64,000 bases of DNA from Clostridium sp. (GTDB lineage Bacteria; Bacillota; Clostridia; Clostridiales; Clostridiaceae), in assembly GCF_029267215.1 (NCBI RefSeq), contig NZ_JARIDH010000025.1:19223-83222 (forward strand), given 5' to 3'. Every line of letters begins with the position of its first letter. Position 1 is the stretch's first letter. Position numbers and translations under genes: made by a program. Shown piece by piece: positions 9,771 through 19,051 of this stretch. The notes beneath the pieces are model-generated. The model made no database searches and was not told the DNA's origin. It was given only the letters and a program-made list of their open reading frames with translations.

Positions 9771-10469
9771 TTAATTTAAGTCAAACTCCGTATTTTTATT
9801 TAACCCTCTATAAAATATAAATAATGTAAGATTCATATATGGATAAAGCCAGAACATACCTATTCCAAAAGTTAAAACTGTAAGCATAGCCCATCCTATG
9901 AAACTTAATCTAATTACAATATATTTAATTCTAAATCCCTTACTTATGTTAAAACTCTTTTTAACTGCCTCAAAAATACCTATATTCTCTTCATCAACCA
10001 AAATCATAGGAACTGCAAAAAATATAGCATCTAAAAGTAAAAAAAGCAAAAATACAACAATACCTAGTAATAAAGCTAAAAGTAAACTTACTCCTTCAAG
10101 AGTTGCTATTCCAATCATAATAAATGAAACACTAAAAGTAGAACCCCAAAATACTAATAAAAATATTATAATACCAACTATAATTTTAAATACAAAGATT
10201 TTACAACTCTTGTTTAAAGTTATAAAACACTCTGTATATTTTATTTTTTCATCTGTTTCCGTTAATTTCTTGAAATAATTAATTACTGTACCTAAAAAAA
10301 ATGCTGAAAACATACTAACAATAATTAATCCTAAAATAGGAATTGGAGTTAAAAAGAAACTTACAGCCGTATTTAACAAAAATAAAATAAGACACATTCC
10401 AGCTGCATTTCCCCATCTACCCCTTAAAAGTTCTTTAGCCTTTAATTTACACTCTACTCTATCCGTCAT
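9771..10469 (-). CDS. DUF975 family membrane protein (paralogue 1)
   Basis: Polytopic membrane protein of the DUF975 family, 232 aa, unknown function. The diagnostic N-terminal motif is KAKELLRGRWGNA (residues ~10-22). About five membrane segments follow, with a central ISKGFRIKYIVIRLSFIGW stretch also typical of the family. AGGTGG precedes the ATG. A paralogue of similar length lies about 0.5 kb upstream in the same orientation, but the two are separated by a terminator, so they are probably separate units that arose by tandem duplication and diverged. Confidence 0.85.
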   Translation of the reverse strand: MTDRVECKLKAKELLRGRWGNAAGMCLILFLLNTAVSFFLTPIPILGLIIVSMFSAFFLGTVINYFKKLTETDEKIKYTECFITLNKSCKIFVFKIIVGIIIFLLVFWGSTFSVSFIMIGIATLEGVSLLLALLLGIVVFLLFLLLDAIFFAVPMILVDEENIGIFEAVKKSFNISKGFRIKYIVIRLSFIGWAMLTVLTFGIGMFWLYPYMNLTLFIFYRGLNKNTEFDLN

Positions 10470-10850
10470 AATTTACACCACCTAAGGAATATTATTTACG
10501 CTATATTATTTATATTCTTTAAATTAAAATATTATCACATTATTTCAAGAAATTATTTTTAAAACTTTACATAACGAACCACTTTCATATTATTAAGTTA
10601 TTCCAATACTAATATGTTGGGCTAATTTTAATTTATATATAAATAAATTTACTCATTCTTAAAAACATATAACTACCAGTTAAATTTTTAAGTAAGTTCT
10701 GTTTTTACTTTCCTCTTAAAACAACTTTGGATTAAATCTTTAATACATTTTTCTGATATGCTCAAAAAATATATAAGGCAAAAACTAAAGTAATTGGATT
10801 ACAGCCTCTAGCATAAAGCCACTAAGTTTTACGTCCTTCCACAATAAAAA
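10470..10850. other. Intergenic stretch without recognisable gene
   Basis: AT-rich spacer between the two DUF975 genes. I see no ORF with a plausible ribosome site and no structured RNA apart from the terminator at its right end. It must hold the promoter of the first DUF975 gene. Confidence 0.4.
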
Positions 10851-10853
10851 TAT

Positions 10854-10883
10854 AAGACTACAAACCCTAAAGCTTGTAGTCTT
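10854..10883 (-). terminator. Terminator after second DUF975 gene
   Basis: Stem AAGACTACAA / TTGTAGTCTT with a 10-nt loop; on the minus strand it is followed by ATATTTTTATTG. Confidence 0.8.
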
Positions 10884-10943
10884 GTATGTAACAATTATAA
10901 AATTTTAAAAGTAGTTAAATTCATAAAAAAAATTAAAGTATTA

Positions 10944-11630
10944 TCATTCTACTTTCTTATATTCTCCAATCATATGTTTATAGAATAAATATGTTGATAA
11001 TACTAAATATGGTCTTAACCATAAAAATCCTATTCCAAGTGATAATGTGGCTAATATTATCCATCCTATGAAACTTAATAAAAATATAAAGTATTTCCAC
11101 TTAAATCCTTTAGAAATAGCAATAGCTTTTTTTATTCCATCCATAACTCCAATCTCATCATTTTCTATAAAAATAAATGGAAGTGTAAAGAATATTAATG
11201 TAACTAAAATTGAAAAAATAGATCCTAAAATAATGCCTGATGATAAAATTATCATAGCAATTGGAGATTTAGAAAAAGCAATATACATAGCTCCTATACA
11301 GATTATTACAAATGGAATAACCATTGAAATTATTCCCACTAAAATCTGCGCTCCTAATATTTTAAAGAAAGTTAATGCATCTAAAAAACATTCTCCATAC
11401 TTAATTATTCCTTCTTTCTCTGTAAGCTTAATACAATACATAACAAAGCATAAAAGCATATACATTGAAAAAAGTGATCCTAATATTCCTCCTAAAACTG
11501 GAATAAGAAAACCTACTATAAAAGATACAATAAAGGAAATTACCAAAAATAATAATGTAGCCCCAACTGCATTACCCCATCTACCTTTAAGTAGCTCTTT
11601 AGCTCTAATTTTACTTTCAATTCTTTCCAT
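10944..11630 (-). CDS. DUF975 family membrane protein (paralogue 2)
   Basis: Second DUF975 membrane protein, 228 aa. It shares the N-terminal KAKELLKGRWGNAVGA motif and the AISKGFKWKYFIFLLSFIGW stretch with its neighbour, plus four to five hydrophobic segments. AAGGAGGAA precedes the ATG. The C-terminus is short and charged (HMIGEYKKVE). Function is unknown. The two paralogues align over their whole length, so both look intact. Confidence 0.85.
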   Translation of the reverse strand: MERIESKIRAKELLKGRWGNAVGATLLFLVISFIVSFIVGFLIPVLGGILGSLFSMYMLLCFVMYCIKLTEKEGIIKYGECFLDALTFFKILGAQILVGIISMVIPFVIICIGAMYIAFSKSPIAMIILSSGIILGSIFSILVTLIFFTLPFIFIENDEIGVMDGIKKAIAISKGFKWKYFIFLLSFIGWIILATLSLGIGFLWLRPYLVLSTYLFYKHMIGEYKKVE

Positions 11631-11896
11631 AAAATTCCTCCTTTTTTTATTATATCCATTATCCCCCTTTTGCTTTATATTTTATCTATTATTTGTTAAA
11701 AATTCAACAATATTATTTACATAATATCTATATAATTAAAATTTTTTATTTATTCTTTATGTAATATTATCTTTTTCAAAGTAATCCACTTAAACAAATA
11801 AGTACTCATTGGTAAAATTTACTCCTAAAAAATACATCTCAATTTATTAAATATTAACTGTTTTTTATTACATTATAGTTAAAAATTTCAATTTTT
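11631..11896. other. AT-rich intergenic region
   Basis: No ORF or stable RNA structure stands out between the DUF975 gene and the repeat element that follows. It must contain the promoter of the DUF975 gene on the minus strand. Confidence 0.35.
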
Positions 11897-11897
11897 A

Positions 11898-11999
11898 ATT
11901 TTATATTAAAAAAGTATTTATTTTAGCTATTTCTTTAGACAGTATTATTAATACTAAAAAAAATTATAGCTAAAATCAACATTGGCTTAAAACAGAACC
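11898..11999. repeat. MITE-like inverted-repeat element (short copy)
   Basis: The right end reads, on the minus strand, GGTTCTGTTTTAAG then ATGTTGATTTTAGCTAT. The left end is a decayed version with several G-to-A changes. The flanks AATTTTTA (11890-11897) and TATTTTTA (12000-12007) match 7 of 8, consistent with an old 8-bp target duplication. It belongs to the same family as 12612-12724, 38805-38893 and 61311-61600. Confidence 0.7.
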
Positions 12000-12090
12000 T
12001 ATTTTTAAATAAATTGTAAATAAATTTTATTATTAAGTCTATGAATTTTTTGTAAATATGTTATTATTAATATATACATATTCCATGATT

Positions 12091-12160
12091 AAGTTTAATC
12101 TTCACATATTAAAGTAAATCTATATTTTAAATTTCTTTTAATATGTGAAGATTTTAACTT
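12091..12160 (+). promoter_or_regulatory. Long stem-loop in leader of HsmA-like gene
   Basis: AAGTTTAATCTTCACATATTAAAG (12091-12114) pairs almost perfectly with 12135-12160 around a 20-nt AT-rich loop. It ends about 25 nt before the ribosome site. No T run follows directly, so a simple terminator is unlikely; a regulatory or stabilising leader hairpin is more likely. Confidence 0.5.
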
Positions 12161-12204
12161 AAGGATAAAATATAATTTTTTATTTAATAAAAGGGGGTTT
12201 TTTT

Positions 12205-12603
12205 ATGCCTAAACTATTAATTCCAGCTATTATATTTATAACACTAGCTCTAATATTTTATACAATTGGTGTTTGGAGCGAACATAGAGCAGGTATTTTA
12301 AAGAAAAAACATGTAATAATATTTTGGTGTGGTTTAGTATGTGATACTCTTGGAACTTATACAATGAGCAGAATAGTTGCTTCAGGAACTGATAAAGGTA
12401 TTACTACAACTGATTTATTAATACACCAATCAACAGGTATGCTTGCTATTATTTTAATGCTTATACATGCTGTATGGGCAACAATTGTTTTAAACAAAGG
12501 TAGCGAAAGATCAAAAGCTATATTCCACAAATTCAGTTTATTAGTTTGGTTTATATGGCTTATACCATACTTTGTAGGTATGTATATAGGAATGACATCA
12601 TAA
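12205..12603 (+). CDS. HsmA-like (TIGR03987) small membrane protein
   Basis: Small integral membrane protein of 132 aa, which I recognise as TIGR03987/HsmA-like; function is not established. Four hydrophobic segments are visible: 4-22, 33-50, ~72-92 and ~109-129. Conserved polar residues include the motif IGVWSEHRAG near 22-31, LVCDTLGTYTMS near 45-56 and HQSTG near 75. GGGGG lies upstream of the ATG. The gene is alone, between a leader hairpin and a MITE copy. Confidence 0.75.
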   Translation: MPKLLIPAIIFITLALIFYTIGVWSEHRAGILKKKHVIIFWCGLVCDTLGTYTMSRIVASGTDKGITTTDLLIHQSTGMLAIILMLIHAVWATIVLNKGSERSKAIFHKFSLLVWFIWLIPYFVGMYIGMTS

Positions 12604-12611
12604 TAATAAAA

Positions 12612-12724
12612 GGTTCTATTTTAAGAGAATGTTGATTTTAAATATTTCTTAAGCTTTAATTAATTTTAAATTATTAGGATAATAGAAAGTTCTATATAAA
12701 ATCAACACTAATTAAAAAAGAGTA
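12612..12724. repeat. MITE-like inverted-repeat element with exact 8-bp target duplication
   Basis: The 113-bp element has a left end GGTTCTATTTTAAGAGAATG followed by TTGATTTTA, and a right end that is its imperfect inverse (AAAATCAACACTAATTAAAAAAGAGTA, shown in part). It is bounded exactly by TAATAAAA at 12604-12611 and 12725-12732. Confidence 0.78.
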
Positions 12725-12730
12725 TAATAA

Positions 12731-12767
12731 AAAAAATGTGTATTAAAAATATTAATACACATTTTTT
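12731..12767. terminator. Bidirectional terminator
   Basis: Stem AAAAAATGTGTATTAA / TTAATACACATTTTTT with a short AAATA loop, between the convergent HsmA-like and lactate dehydrogenase genes. A and T runs flank both sides. Confidence 0.85.
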
Positions 12768-12849
12768 ATTATATAAACTTAATATTCAACTAAAGTTTAG
12801 AAAATTATCACTCTTCTATAGATTATGAATAATTTTCCTTAAATAAGTT

Positions 12850-14250
12850 TTACTCACATACCTTACCTGGATTTAATACGTTATTTGGATCAAAGGCTAA
12901 TTTTATTCCTCTCATAATATTCATTGTAGCTTCATTTAAATCTTCATTTAAATATTGTCTCTTAGCTAACCCTATACCATGTTCTCCTGAAACTTGTCCA
13001 CTAAGTTCTCTTTGTTTTTTATAAAGTATTTCCATAGCTTCACTAAGTTTTTTATGCCATTGTTCTTCTGTTAATTCATCTTTTAATATGTAAATATGTA
13101 AATTTCCATCACCAGCATGTCCAAAACTTCTTATTCTTATATTAAGTTTTTTCTCTACTTCATGGGTGAATTTTACAAATTCAGCCACCTTATTTCTTGG
13201 TACAACAACGTCAACTTCATCCATTTCACTTGTTGAAGATTTAATTGCTTCTAAGAAAGCTCCTCTTGCTGACCATATTGCTTCTTGTCTTTCTTCAGTA
13301 TCAGATATAAATACGTCTAATGCACCTTCTTTTAAACATATATCAGCCACTTTTTCATAATGTCTTTCAACTTCTTCTTTTGAATTTCCATCAAAGCTTA
13401 AAATTAGATATGCATCAGCTGAGCTATCTGGGAATTTTTTGCCTAAGAATTCCTCAGCTGATATTATTACCTCTCTTTGCATAAATTCTATGGCTGTAGG
13501 AATACTCTTTGATTTTATTATTTCAGGAACTGTTTCTATTGCACTTTCTAAATCTTTAAATGGAACTAAAAGACTTATAACCTTTTTAGGAAGTGGTAAT
13601 AATTTTAAAACTATCTTAGTTATAATTCCTAATGTACCTTCTGAACCAACCATTAAATCTTTTAAGCTATATCCAGAACTATTTTTAACTACTTTTCCTC
13701 CTAATTCTAAAACTTCACCTGTTGGTAGAACTACTTCCATTCCTCTTACATAATCTCTTGTTACTCCATATTTAACAGCTCTCATTCCACCTGCATTTGT
13801 ACTAACATTTCCACCTATTGTTGCTGTTTTTTCTCCCGGATCTGGTGGATAAAAGAAATCATGTTCCTCAACAAACTTAGCTATTTCCATAAGTAAAACA
13901 CCAGATTCCACAGTAAGTGTTAAGTTGTCCTCATCTAACTCTAAAATTTTATTCATTCCACTTAAATCAAGTAAAATTCCACCAAATATAGGAACTGCTG
14001 CACCAACTAATCCTGTTCCTGCCCCTCTCACTGTTACAGGAATTTTATTTTCATTTGCATATTTCATTATTGAGACAATCTCATCTCTATTCATAGCTTT
14101 TACAACAATATCAGGCATATGTTTTTCAGAACCTAATTCATCATGTGAATAATCTTTATTTATATCATCACCAACAAAAACTCTTTCACTATCATTTATA
14201 ATATTTTTTATGTACTCAATTCCTTTATTATCTAATTTATTATATTCCAT
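12850..14250 (-). CDS. FAD-linked D-lactate/glycolate oxidoreductase partnered with EtfAB
   Basis: GlcD/LctD-type flavoprotein, 466 aa. The N-terminal FAD-binding-4 domain (about 35-215) carries [17 protein letters not shown] and [23 protein letters not shown] loops; the C-terminal FAD-oxidase domain carries [12 protein letters not shown] and [11 protein letters not shown] near the end. It starts 2 nt after the EtfA stop, so it is translated with EtfBA. The gene order EtfB-EtfA-LDH matches the Acetobacterium woodii lctBCD electron-confurcating lactate dehydrogenase. By analogy it oxidises lactate (or another 2-hydroxy acid) and passes electrons to EtfAB. The substrate cannot be read from sequence. 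Confidence 0.88.
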   Translation of the reverse strand: MEYNKLDNKGIEYIKNIINDSERVFVGDDINKDYSHDELGSEKHMPDIVVKAMNRDEIVSIMKYANENKIPVTVRGAGTGLVGAAVPIFGGILLDLSGMNKILELDEDNLTLTVESGVLLMEIAKFVEEHDFFYPPDPGEKTATIGGNVSTNAGGMRAVKYGVTRDYVRGMEVVLPTGEVLELGGKVVKNSSGYSLKDLMVGSEGTLGIITKIVLKLLPLPKKVISLLVPFKDLESAIETVPEIIKSKSIPTAIEFMQREVIISAEEFLGKKFPDSSADAYLILSFDGNSKEEVERHYEKVADICLKEGALDVFISDTEERQEAIWSARGAFLEAIKSSTSEMDEVDVVVPRNKVAEFVKFTHEVEKKLNIRIRSFGHAGDGNLHIYILKDELTEEQWHKKLSEAMEILYKKQRELSGQVSGEHGIGLAKRQYLNEDLNEATMNIMRGIKLAFDPNNVLNPGKVCE

Positions 14251-14252
14251 TA

Positions 14253-15446
14253 TTAAAATTCCCCTTCCCCTTTTATTTTTTCAATAAGTTTAGGTACAAC
14301 CTCATAAATATCTCCTACTATTCCATAGTGAGCTACTTTAAATATTGGTGCCTTTTCATCCTTATTTATGGAGAATATATAATCTGCATTATTCATTCCT
14401 GCTACAAATTGAATTGCACCAGAAACTCCACAAGTTATTATAAGCTTTGGTCTTACTGTCCTTCCACTTAATCCAACTTGTCTATTAGCATCAATCCAAC
14501 CTGATTCTATTAAAGGTCTTGTAACTGCAAGCTCTCCTCCTAGTAAATCTGCTAATTCCTTAATCATAGCTAAGTCTTTCTCAGATTTTACTCCTCTTCC
14601 TGCCACTACTATAACCTCAGCATCAGAAATACTATGTTCCTTAGCTTTTTCTTTAACTTCCTTAACTTCAATATTAGATTTTAATTTTTCTTCTTCTATT
14701 TCAAAGTATTTTATTTCTCCTGTACACTCTTCACTTCTTTCAGGTGCAGACATAACTTTATATCTAACAGTTGCCATTTGAGGTCTTGAATTTGGTGTTA
14801 TAATTTGTGCCATAATATTTCCACCAAAGGCCGGTCTTATTTGTACTAAATCTGTATTATCTTTTATATCAAGTATAGTACAATCTGCTGTAAGTCCTGT
14901 TCTACATCTAGCTGCTAATCTAGGTGCTAATGATCTACCTAAAGTTGTTGCCCCAACTAATACTGAGCATGGTTTAATCTTGCTTACAAAGTCATAAAAA
15001 ACAGCTGTGTATGGCTCAATTCTAAAGTTTTCAAGTTCTTTATAATCATATACAATAACTTCATCTACTCCATAATGTAAAAGTTCTCCAGCCTTGTCTT
15101 TTATTCCATTACCCATGAATAAACAATAAACCTTTTGATTAACCTTGTCTGCTAATTCTCTAGCTTTTCCTATTAATTCTAAAGTTACTGGATGAATATC
15201 ACCATTTACATGATCAACGTAAACAGCTATTCCTTTCCATTCATCCTTATTTACTAAAACCTTATTTTCATCTTCAACAAACTCAAAAACACCCTCAGGT
15301 CCTTTTTTTACACATAATCTACACATTTTACAACTTGCATTTATTTCAAGTTTCCCATTAACTATTTCCATTGCTCCAAATGGACAAATTTTTACTAAAC
15401 TATTTATATCATCTATTTTTTCTTGATGAACAACTAATCTTCCCAT
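14253..15446 (-). CDS. etfA: Electron transfer flavoprotein alpha subunit with N-terminal ferredoxin-like segment
   Basis: EtfA/FixB-type subunit, 397 aa. The first ~65 residues are an added iron-sulfur segment with four cysteines: C21-Pro, then C39, C42 and C45. This is consistent with one [4Fe-4S] cluster, as in LctC-type bifurcating EtfA. The core follows, and the C-terminal FAD domain contains [37 protein letters not shown] and the [13 protein letters not shown] motif typical of EtfA. It is 12 nt downstream of etfB. The extra cluster supports linkage to ferredoxin, not the standard acyl-CoA dehydrogenase electron route. Confidence 0.92.
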   Translation of the reverse strand: MGRLVVHQEKIDDINSLVKICPFGAMEIVNGKLEINASCKMCRLCVKKGPEGVFEFVEDENKVLVNKDEWKGIAVYVDHVNGDIHPVTLELIGKARELADKVNQKVYCLFMGNGIKDKAGELLHYGVDEVIVYDYKELENFRIEPYTAVFYDFVSKIKPCSVLVGATTLGRSLAPRLAARCRTGLTADCTILDIKDNTDLVQIRPAFGGNIMAQIITPNSRPQMATVRYKVMSAPERSEECTGEIKYFEIEEEKLKSNIEVKEVKEKAKEHSISDAEVIVVAGRGVKSEKDLAMIKELADLLGGELAVTRPLIESGWIDANRQVGLSGRTVRPKLIITCGVSGAIQFVAGMNNADYIFSINKDEKAPIFKVAHYGIVGDIYEVVPKLIEKIKGEGEF

Positions 15447-15458
15447 GAATACTACCCC

Positions 15459-16247
15459 CTAAATAAATTTAAGCTCTCTTAATTTAGATTCTATTTTTTC
15501 ACTAAGCTCTATTGAATCGCCTGTCCAAATTTCATGCTTGTCATTATTACTTGGTGGGAATATTCTTTCAACTTGAGTTGGTGAACCATTTAACCCATAT
15601 TTTTTCTCATCTTTATCCTCAAAATCGATTAAAGAAACAACACTTATTTCTCTATCCTTAGTTTCTACTTTCTTTTTATAAGAAGGTAATCTTGGTTGAA
15701 AAATATCTTTATCAACAGTTAAAAGGCAAGGATATTTAACATCTAAAACCTCAATTGTGTTTGGCATGTCCATTTCAACCTTTATGAAATCATCATTAAC
15801 CTCTAAAATACTTCTAACATTGGCTACATGAGGAATTCCAAGATATTCTGCCATCTCTGGTCCAACCTGTGCTGTATCACCATCTGTAGTTTGTTTTCCA
15901 CAAAGAATAATATCAAAATCACCGCATTTTCTAACACCCTGTGATAATGTATAAGAAGTTGCTAAAACATCAGCACCTGCAAACTTTCTATCTGAAACTA
16001 AAGTTCCTTCATCGGCTCCCATAGCATAAGCTTCTCTTATTACTTCCATAGCTTGTGGTGGTCCCATACTTATAACTTTTATTTCTCCACCTTTTCTTTC
16101 CTTTATTCTCAAGGCAGTTTCTAAGGCATATAAATCATAAGGATTCATCTTAGAATCTACTCCATCTCTCTTTAAAACCCCTGTTTTTTCATCAACTTCA
16201 ACTTTTGAAGTTCCAGGAACTTGTTTAATACAAACCATAAGTCTCAT
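15459..16247 (-). CDS. etfB: Electron transfer flavoprotein beta subunit
   Basis: EtfB/FixA-type subunit, 262 aa, first gene of the EtfB-EtfA-lactate dehydrogenase operon. The characteristic N-terminus [13 protein letters not shown] is followed by [15 protein letters not shown] and [20 protein letters not shown]. The segment [19 protein letters not shown] is the EtfB family signature, and its [10 protein letters not shown] loop is where bifurcating Etfs hold the second flavin. GGAGTGA lies before the ATG. About 480 bp upstream separate it from the regulator gene and hold a promoter with an operator. Confidence 0.93.
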   Translation of the reverse strand: MRLMVCIKQVPGTSKVEVDEKTGVLKRDGVDSKMNPYDLYALETALRIKERKGGEIKVISMGPPQAMEVIREAYAMGADEGTLVSDRKFAGADVLATSYTLSQGVRKCGDFDIILCGKQTTDGDTAQVGPEMAEYLGIPHVANVRSILEVNDDFIKVEMDMPNTIEVLDVKYPCLLTVDKDIFQPRLPSYKKKVETKDREISVVSLIDFEDKDEKKYGLNGSPTQVERIFPPSNNDKHEIWTGDSIELSEKIESKLRELKFI

Positions 16248-16585
16248 AAAAAATCACTCCACTTCTTAACTCTATTTAAGATTCCACTAACTTTCTAAAC
16301 AAATACTTGATTACATCTTAATTTTTTAAATTTTAAAATTTAAGTATTTTTTAATTTAATGTCTTTAAAATTCACTCTATTATAAAATCAATAAATCTTC
16401 ACTTAAATTAAAACCATTAAAACTTTTATATAAAAGACATAAATTCAATCTTTAATTCATATCTCCCCTTCTTTCCTTTTAAGTATAATAAAACATTGCT
16501 TTTACTATTTTCTTAATTGACATTACTTCAAAACCTTTAAAATTTTTTGAATAAATCTAATACTTATAATAATTTTAAAAACATT

Positions 16586-16600
16586 ATTGGTAATACCAAT
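16586..16600. promoter_or_regulatory. GntR/FadR-type operator upstream of etfB operon
   Basis: ATTGGTAATACCAAT is a perfect odd palindrome with 7-bp arms. It matches the ATTGGTNNNACCAAT pattern bound by PdhR/LldR-type regulators of the FadR subfamily. It lies about 30-50 nt downstream of the candidate -10 for the operon. The nearby FadR-type regulator is the obvious candidate binder. Confidence 0.75.
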
Positions 16601-16615
16601 TTTAAAACATAAGCT

Positions 16616-16667
16616 AACGTTTTCATTGTCATATTATAATTTACTCCTTTGAAAACGTTTAGTCAAT
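16616..16667 (-). promoter_or_regulatory. Candidate etfB-operon promoter with inverted cre-like repeats
   Basis: On the minus strand TATAAT occurs at 16638-16633, about 390 nt before etfB. It is flanked by inverted copies of TGAAAACGTT (16650-16659 and, inverted, 16616-16625). Each copy matches the catabolite-repression cre consensus only partly (about 12 of 14). TTGACT near 16660-16665 is too far (22 nt) to be an ideal -35. This is a plausible regulated promoter, not proven. Confidence 0.45.
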
Positions 16668-16691
16668 TTCCTTATTTTATTATATATAATT

Positions 16692-16715
16692 AAAAAAGGG
16701 CGTAATGCCCTTTTT
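16692..16715. terminator. Terminator between regulator and etfB operon
   Basis: Stem AAAAAGGGC / GCCCTTTTT with a GTAAT loop and T runs on both strands. It ends the minus-strand regulator transcript and insulates the etfB operon. Confidence 0.9.
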
Positions 16716-16726
16716 ACTTAAAATTA

Positions 16727-17413
16727 CTAAATATTTTCTTTTATTAACTCGAAATGTTTTTGCATAGCTTTATAAGCCTTATATCCATCTCTTTCTTTTA
16801 TAGCTAAATATATGTCTTCGTGACAAGCTAAAAGTTTATCACTTCCATTTTCATTGTTTAAAATTGCAATTCTACCTTCATATATAAATTTATCAATTAA
16901 CTCAGAAACCCCTTTTAATAAGTTACTTATTAAAACATTATTAGCTCCTCTAACAATAATATTGTGGAACTCGCTATCAATTTCAACATTTTCTGATTCA
17001 CTAGTTGAATTCTTAAATTTTTCCATAAGCTCTCCTAGTTTTTCCAAATCCTCATCTGAAATTCTCATAACAGATAAGAATATAGTAGACATTTCTAAAA
17101 CTTCCCTTAATTCAAAGATATCTTTGTTAGTTCCATTTTGAAGCATAAAAACTATTGAAAGTGGTTCTAATAAAACATCATCAAATTCTTCTCTTATATA
17201 GTTTCCAGCTCCTTGTCTACTTTCTATTAAGCCAACAACTTCCAAAGCTCTCATAGCCTCTCTAATTGAAGTTCTGCTTACTTGTAACTCTTCAGCCATA
17301 ACCCTCTCTGTAGGAAGTTTATCACCTTTTTTAATTCTTCCTAATCTAACCATCTCTTTAATCTGCTCAACAACTTGTTCATAGACCTTAGTATTCTTTA
17401 CTGGTTTAAACAT
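16727..17413 (-). CDS. FadR-subfamily GntR transcriptional regulator (LldR-like)
   Basis: GntR regulator of the FadR/FCD type. The N-terminal winged helix (about residues 10-75) includes KGDKLPTERVMAEELQVSRT and SIREAMRALEVVGLI; the C-terminal FCD ligand-binding domain contains FELREVLEMSTIFLS, FHNIIVRGANN and a terminal HFELIKENI. The frame opens at a TTG at 17425, but that codon abuts AAAGGA; the ATG at 17413 (MFKPVKNTK) is a better start, giving 228 aa. It lies 18 nt after the MutS-like gene. Its position and the ATTGGTNNNACCAAT site suggest it controls the lactate operon. Confidence 0.87.
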   Translation of the reverse strand: MFKPVKNTKVYEQVVEQIKEMVRLGRIKKGDKLPTERVMAEELQVSRTSIREAMRALEVVGLIESRQGAGNYIREEFDDVLLEPLSIVFMLQNGTNKDIFELREVLEMSTIFLSVMRISDEDLEKLGELMEKFKNSTSESENVEIDSEFHNIIVRGANNVLISNLLKGVSELIDKFIYEGRIAILNNENGSDKLLACHEDIYLAIKERDGYKAYKAMQKHFELIKENI

Positions 17414-17431
17414 CCTAACTAACAATCCTTT

Positions 17432-19051
17432 CTAAATAAAGCCTTCTAAATTTTCTGATCTATCATAAGCTTTTTTTATAATTTCTTTTGGATATCCTAT
17501 AAATTCTAATAATTTTATAGCATTTCTTGTTTTAGAAACTCCTTTTTTAAGCTTATAATCAAAACTTAGTCCCTCTTTATTATCAACTTTTTCACTAAAA
17601 TAATAAAATTCATATTCATTTTTCAATATATCAACCAACTCTCTATCATGGGTTGCAACTATTGATATTGCATTTTTCTTATTTATATACTCTAAAATTT
17701 CTGCTGAAGATGAAATTCTTTCTATTGGATTTGTTCCTCTAAAAATCTCATCTATAGCACAAAATACTGGTAATTCCTTATCTAAAGAATTAATTATTCT
17801 TAAAATTGCTTCAGCTTCTGCCATGTAGAAACTCTTTCCATTGCTTAAGTCATCATTGGGACTTATAGATGTTACTATGTTAAATATAGGTGCTTCATAT
17901 TTCTTTGCTAATACAAAATTAAAACACTGAGCAAAAAGCATATTAACTCCTAACATTCTTAAAAAAGTAGATTTACCAGACATATTTGTTCCAGTTAAAA
18001 CAATACCTTTCTTACTCATATTTATTGAATTTGCCACTGGCTTCTCTATAATTGGATGTATTCCCTCTTCAACTCTTAAAGTAGTTTCTTTTATAAATTT
18101 AGGAGTATTTATTCCATCTTTCTCTTGGACTTCATAACTACCAACAGAAATTAAAGCTTCAATTTCCCCTAAATCCCTATAAAGAGTTAAAAGCTCATTT
18201 TTATTTTTCTCTATAGAATCAGCAATTTTATAATATGCACTTTCTTCTAAAAGGAATAAAACTGAAATAAATTCAAATACTCCTCCCCACATATTTGTAA
18301 ATGCAATTATTTTTGTATTCCTATCTATTGATTTTAACTTACTTAAGCTATCTTTTATTCTATCCTTGTATCCATCTAGCCCCTTATCTTTTATTGATAA
18401 AATTTTACTTGAAGCCTTAATCATTCTCCTTAAATAAACAAGTCCATTAGCTTTAATATGTTCTCTTTCCTTGCTATTTATATATATATTAAACAGTGTT
18501 AAAAGCATTAATAAAAGCATAGCTCTAATGTCATGAAAAATAGCAATCAATACTAGTATTGAAGGAATTACCTTCCCTAAAATTGTATAAATATAATACT
18601 TCTTTTTATTAGATTCAAGTAACTTTTCGTCAATCATATCTAATAAACTATTCTTCTTATCAATACCTAAATCAAAAAATATTCCTTGAATCTTAGTTCT
18701 AACCCTCTCATTTTCTTTATAATGATTTATTATTTCACTTCTTTCCTTAAGCTTCTTTTCATCATTTAATGGATTTCTAAGCATTGAATAAAGCCCAGCT
18801 TCTCCCACACTACTATATGTTCTATCTATCTTTTTATAAACTTCATTCAAATCCAAATCATGCCATGTTTGTTCATCAATATGATATTCATCCTTTTCAC
18901 TCATATCATATAGTTTTCTTATATTTTTAAAATTTCTCTTTTTATCCATATCTTCGGCATAATCATACCTTATTAGCCTTAACATTCTTTGCCTTGGAAA
19001 AAAATATTCTTTAATCCAATCACATAAAGTTTTATCATTTTTATCCCTCAT
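17432..19051 (-). CDS. Membrane-anchored MutS-like ATPase
   Basis: 539-aa protein with a C-terminal MutS-family ATPase domain: Walker A GTNMSGKST at 354-362, then NDDLSNGKSFYMAEA, CAIDEIFRGTNP (Walker B) and SIVATHDREL. It lacks the mismatch-recognition domain of MutS and the Smr domain of MutS2. Instead, residues ~152-192 form two hydrophobic helices (ILGKVIPSILVLIAIF and AMLLLMLLTLFNIYI), suggesting membrane attachment, and a third hydrophobic stretch lies near 255-268. The middle region resembles the MutS lever/clamp. The role is unknown; canonical mismatch repair is unlikely. AAGGAG precedes the ATG. It is followed closely by the GntR gene. Confidence 0.82.
   Translation of the reverse strand: MRDKNDKTLCDWIKEYFFPRQRMLRLIRYDYAEDMDKKRNFKNIRKLYDMSEKDEYHIDEQTWHDLDLNEVYKKIDRTYSSVGEAGLYSMLRNPLNDEKKLKERSEIINHYKENERVRTKIQGIFFDLGIDKKNSLLDMIDEKLLESNKKKYYIYTILGKVIPSILVLIAIFHDIRAMLLLMLLTLFNIYINSKEREHIKANGLVYLRRMIKASSKILSIKDKGLDGYKDRIKDSLSKLKSIDRNTKIIAFTNMWGGVFEFISVLFLLEESAYYKIADSIEKNKNELLTLYRDLGEIEALISVGSYEVQEKDGINTPKFIKETTLRVEEGIHPIIEKPVANSINMSKKGIVLTGTNMSGKSTFLRMLGVNMLFAQCFNFVLAKKYEAPIFNIVTSISPNDDLSNGKSFYMAEAEAILRIINSLDKELPVFCAIDEIFRGTNPIERISSSAEILEYINKKNAISIVATHDRELVDILKNEYEFYYFSEKVDNKEGLSFDYKLKKGVSKTRNAIKLLEFIGYPKEIIKKAYDRSENLEGFI

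Noticed and set aside
10590..10720. AGTTCTGTTTTT at about 10695 as another MITE end
   Set aside because: The GTTGATTTTAG core does not follow and no inverse end is nearby.
11047..11724. 225-codon frame antisense to a DUF975 gene
   Set aside because: It is a by-product of low-GC codon bias on the opposite strand; no ribosome site or protein-like motifs.
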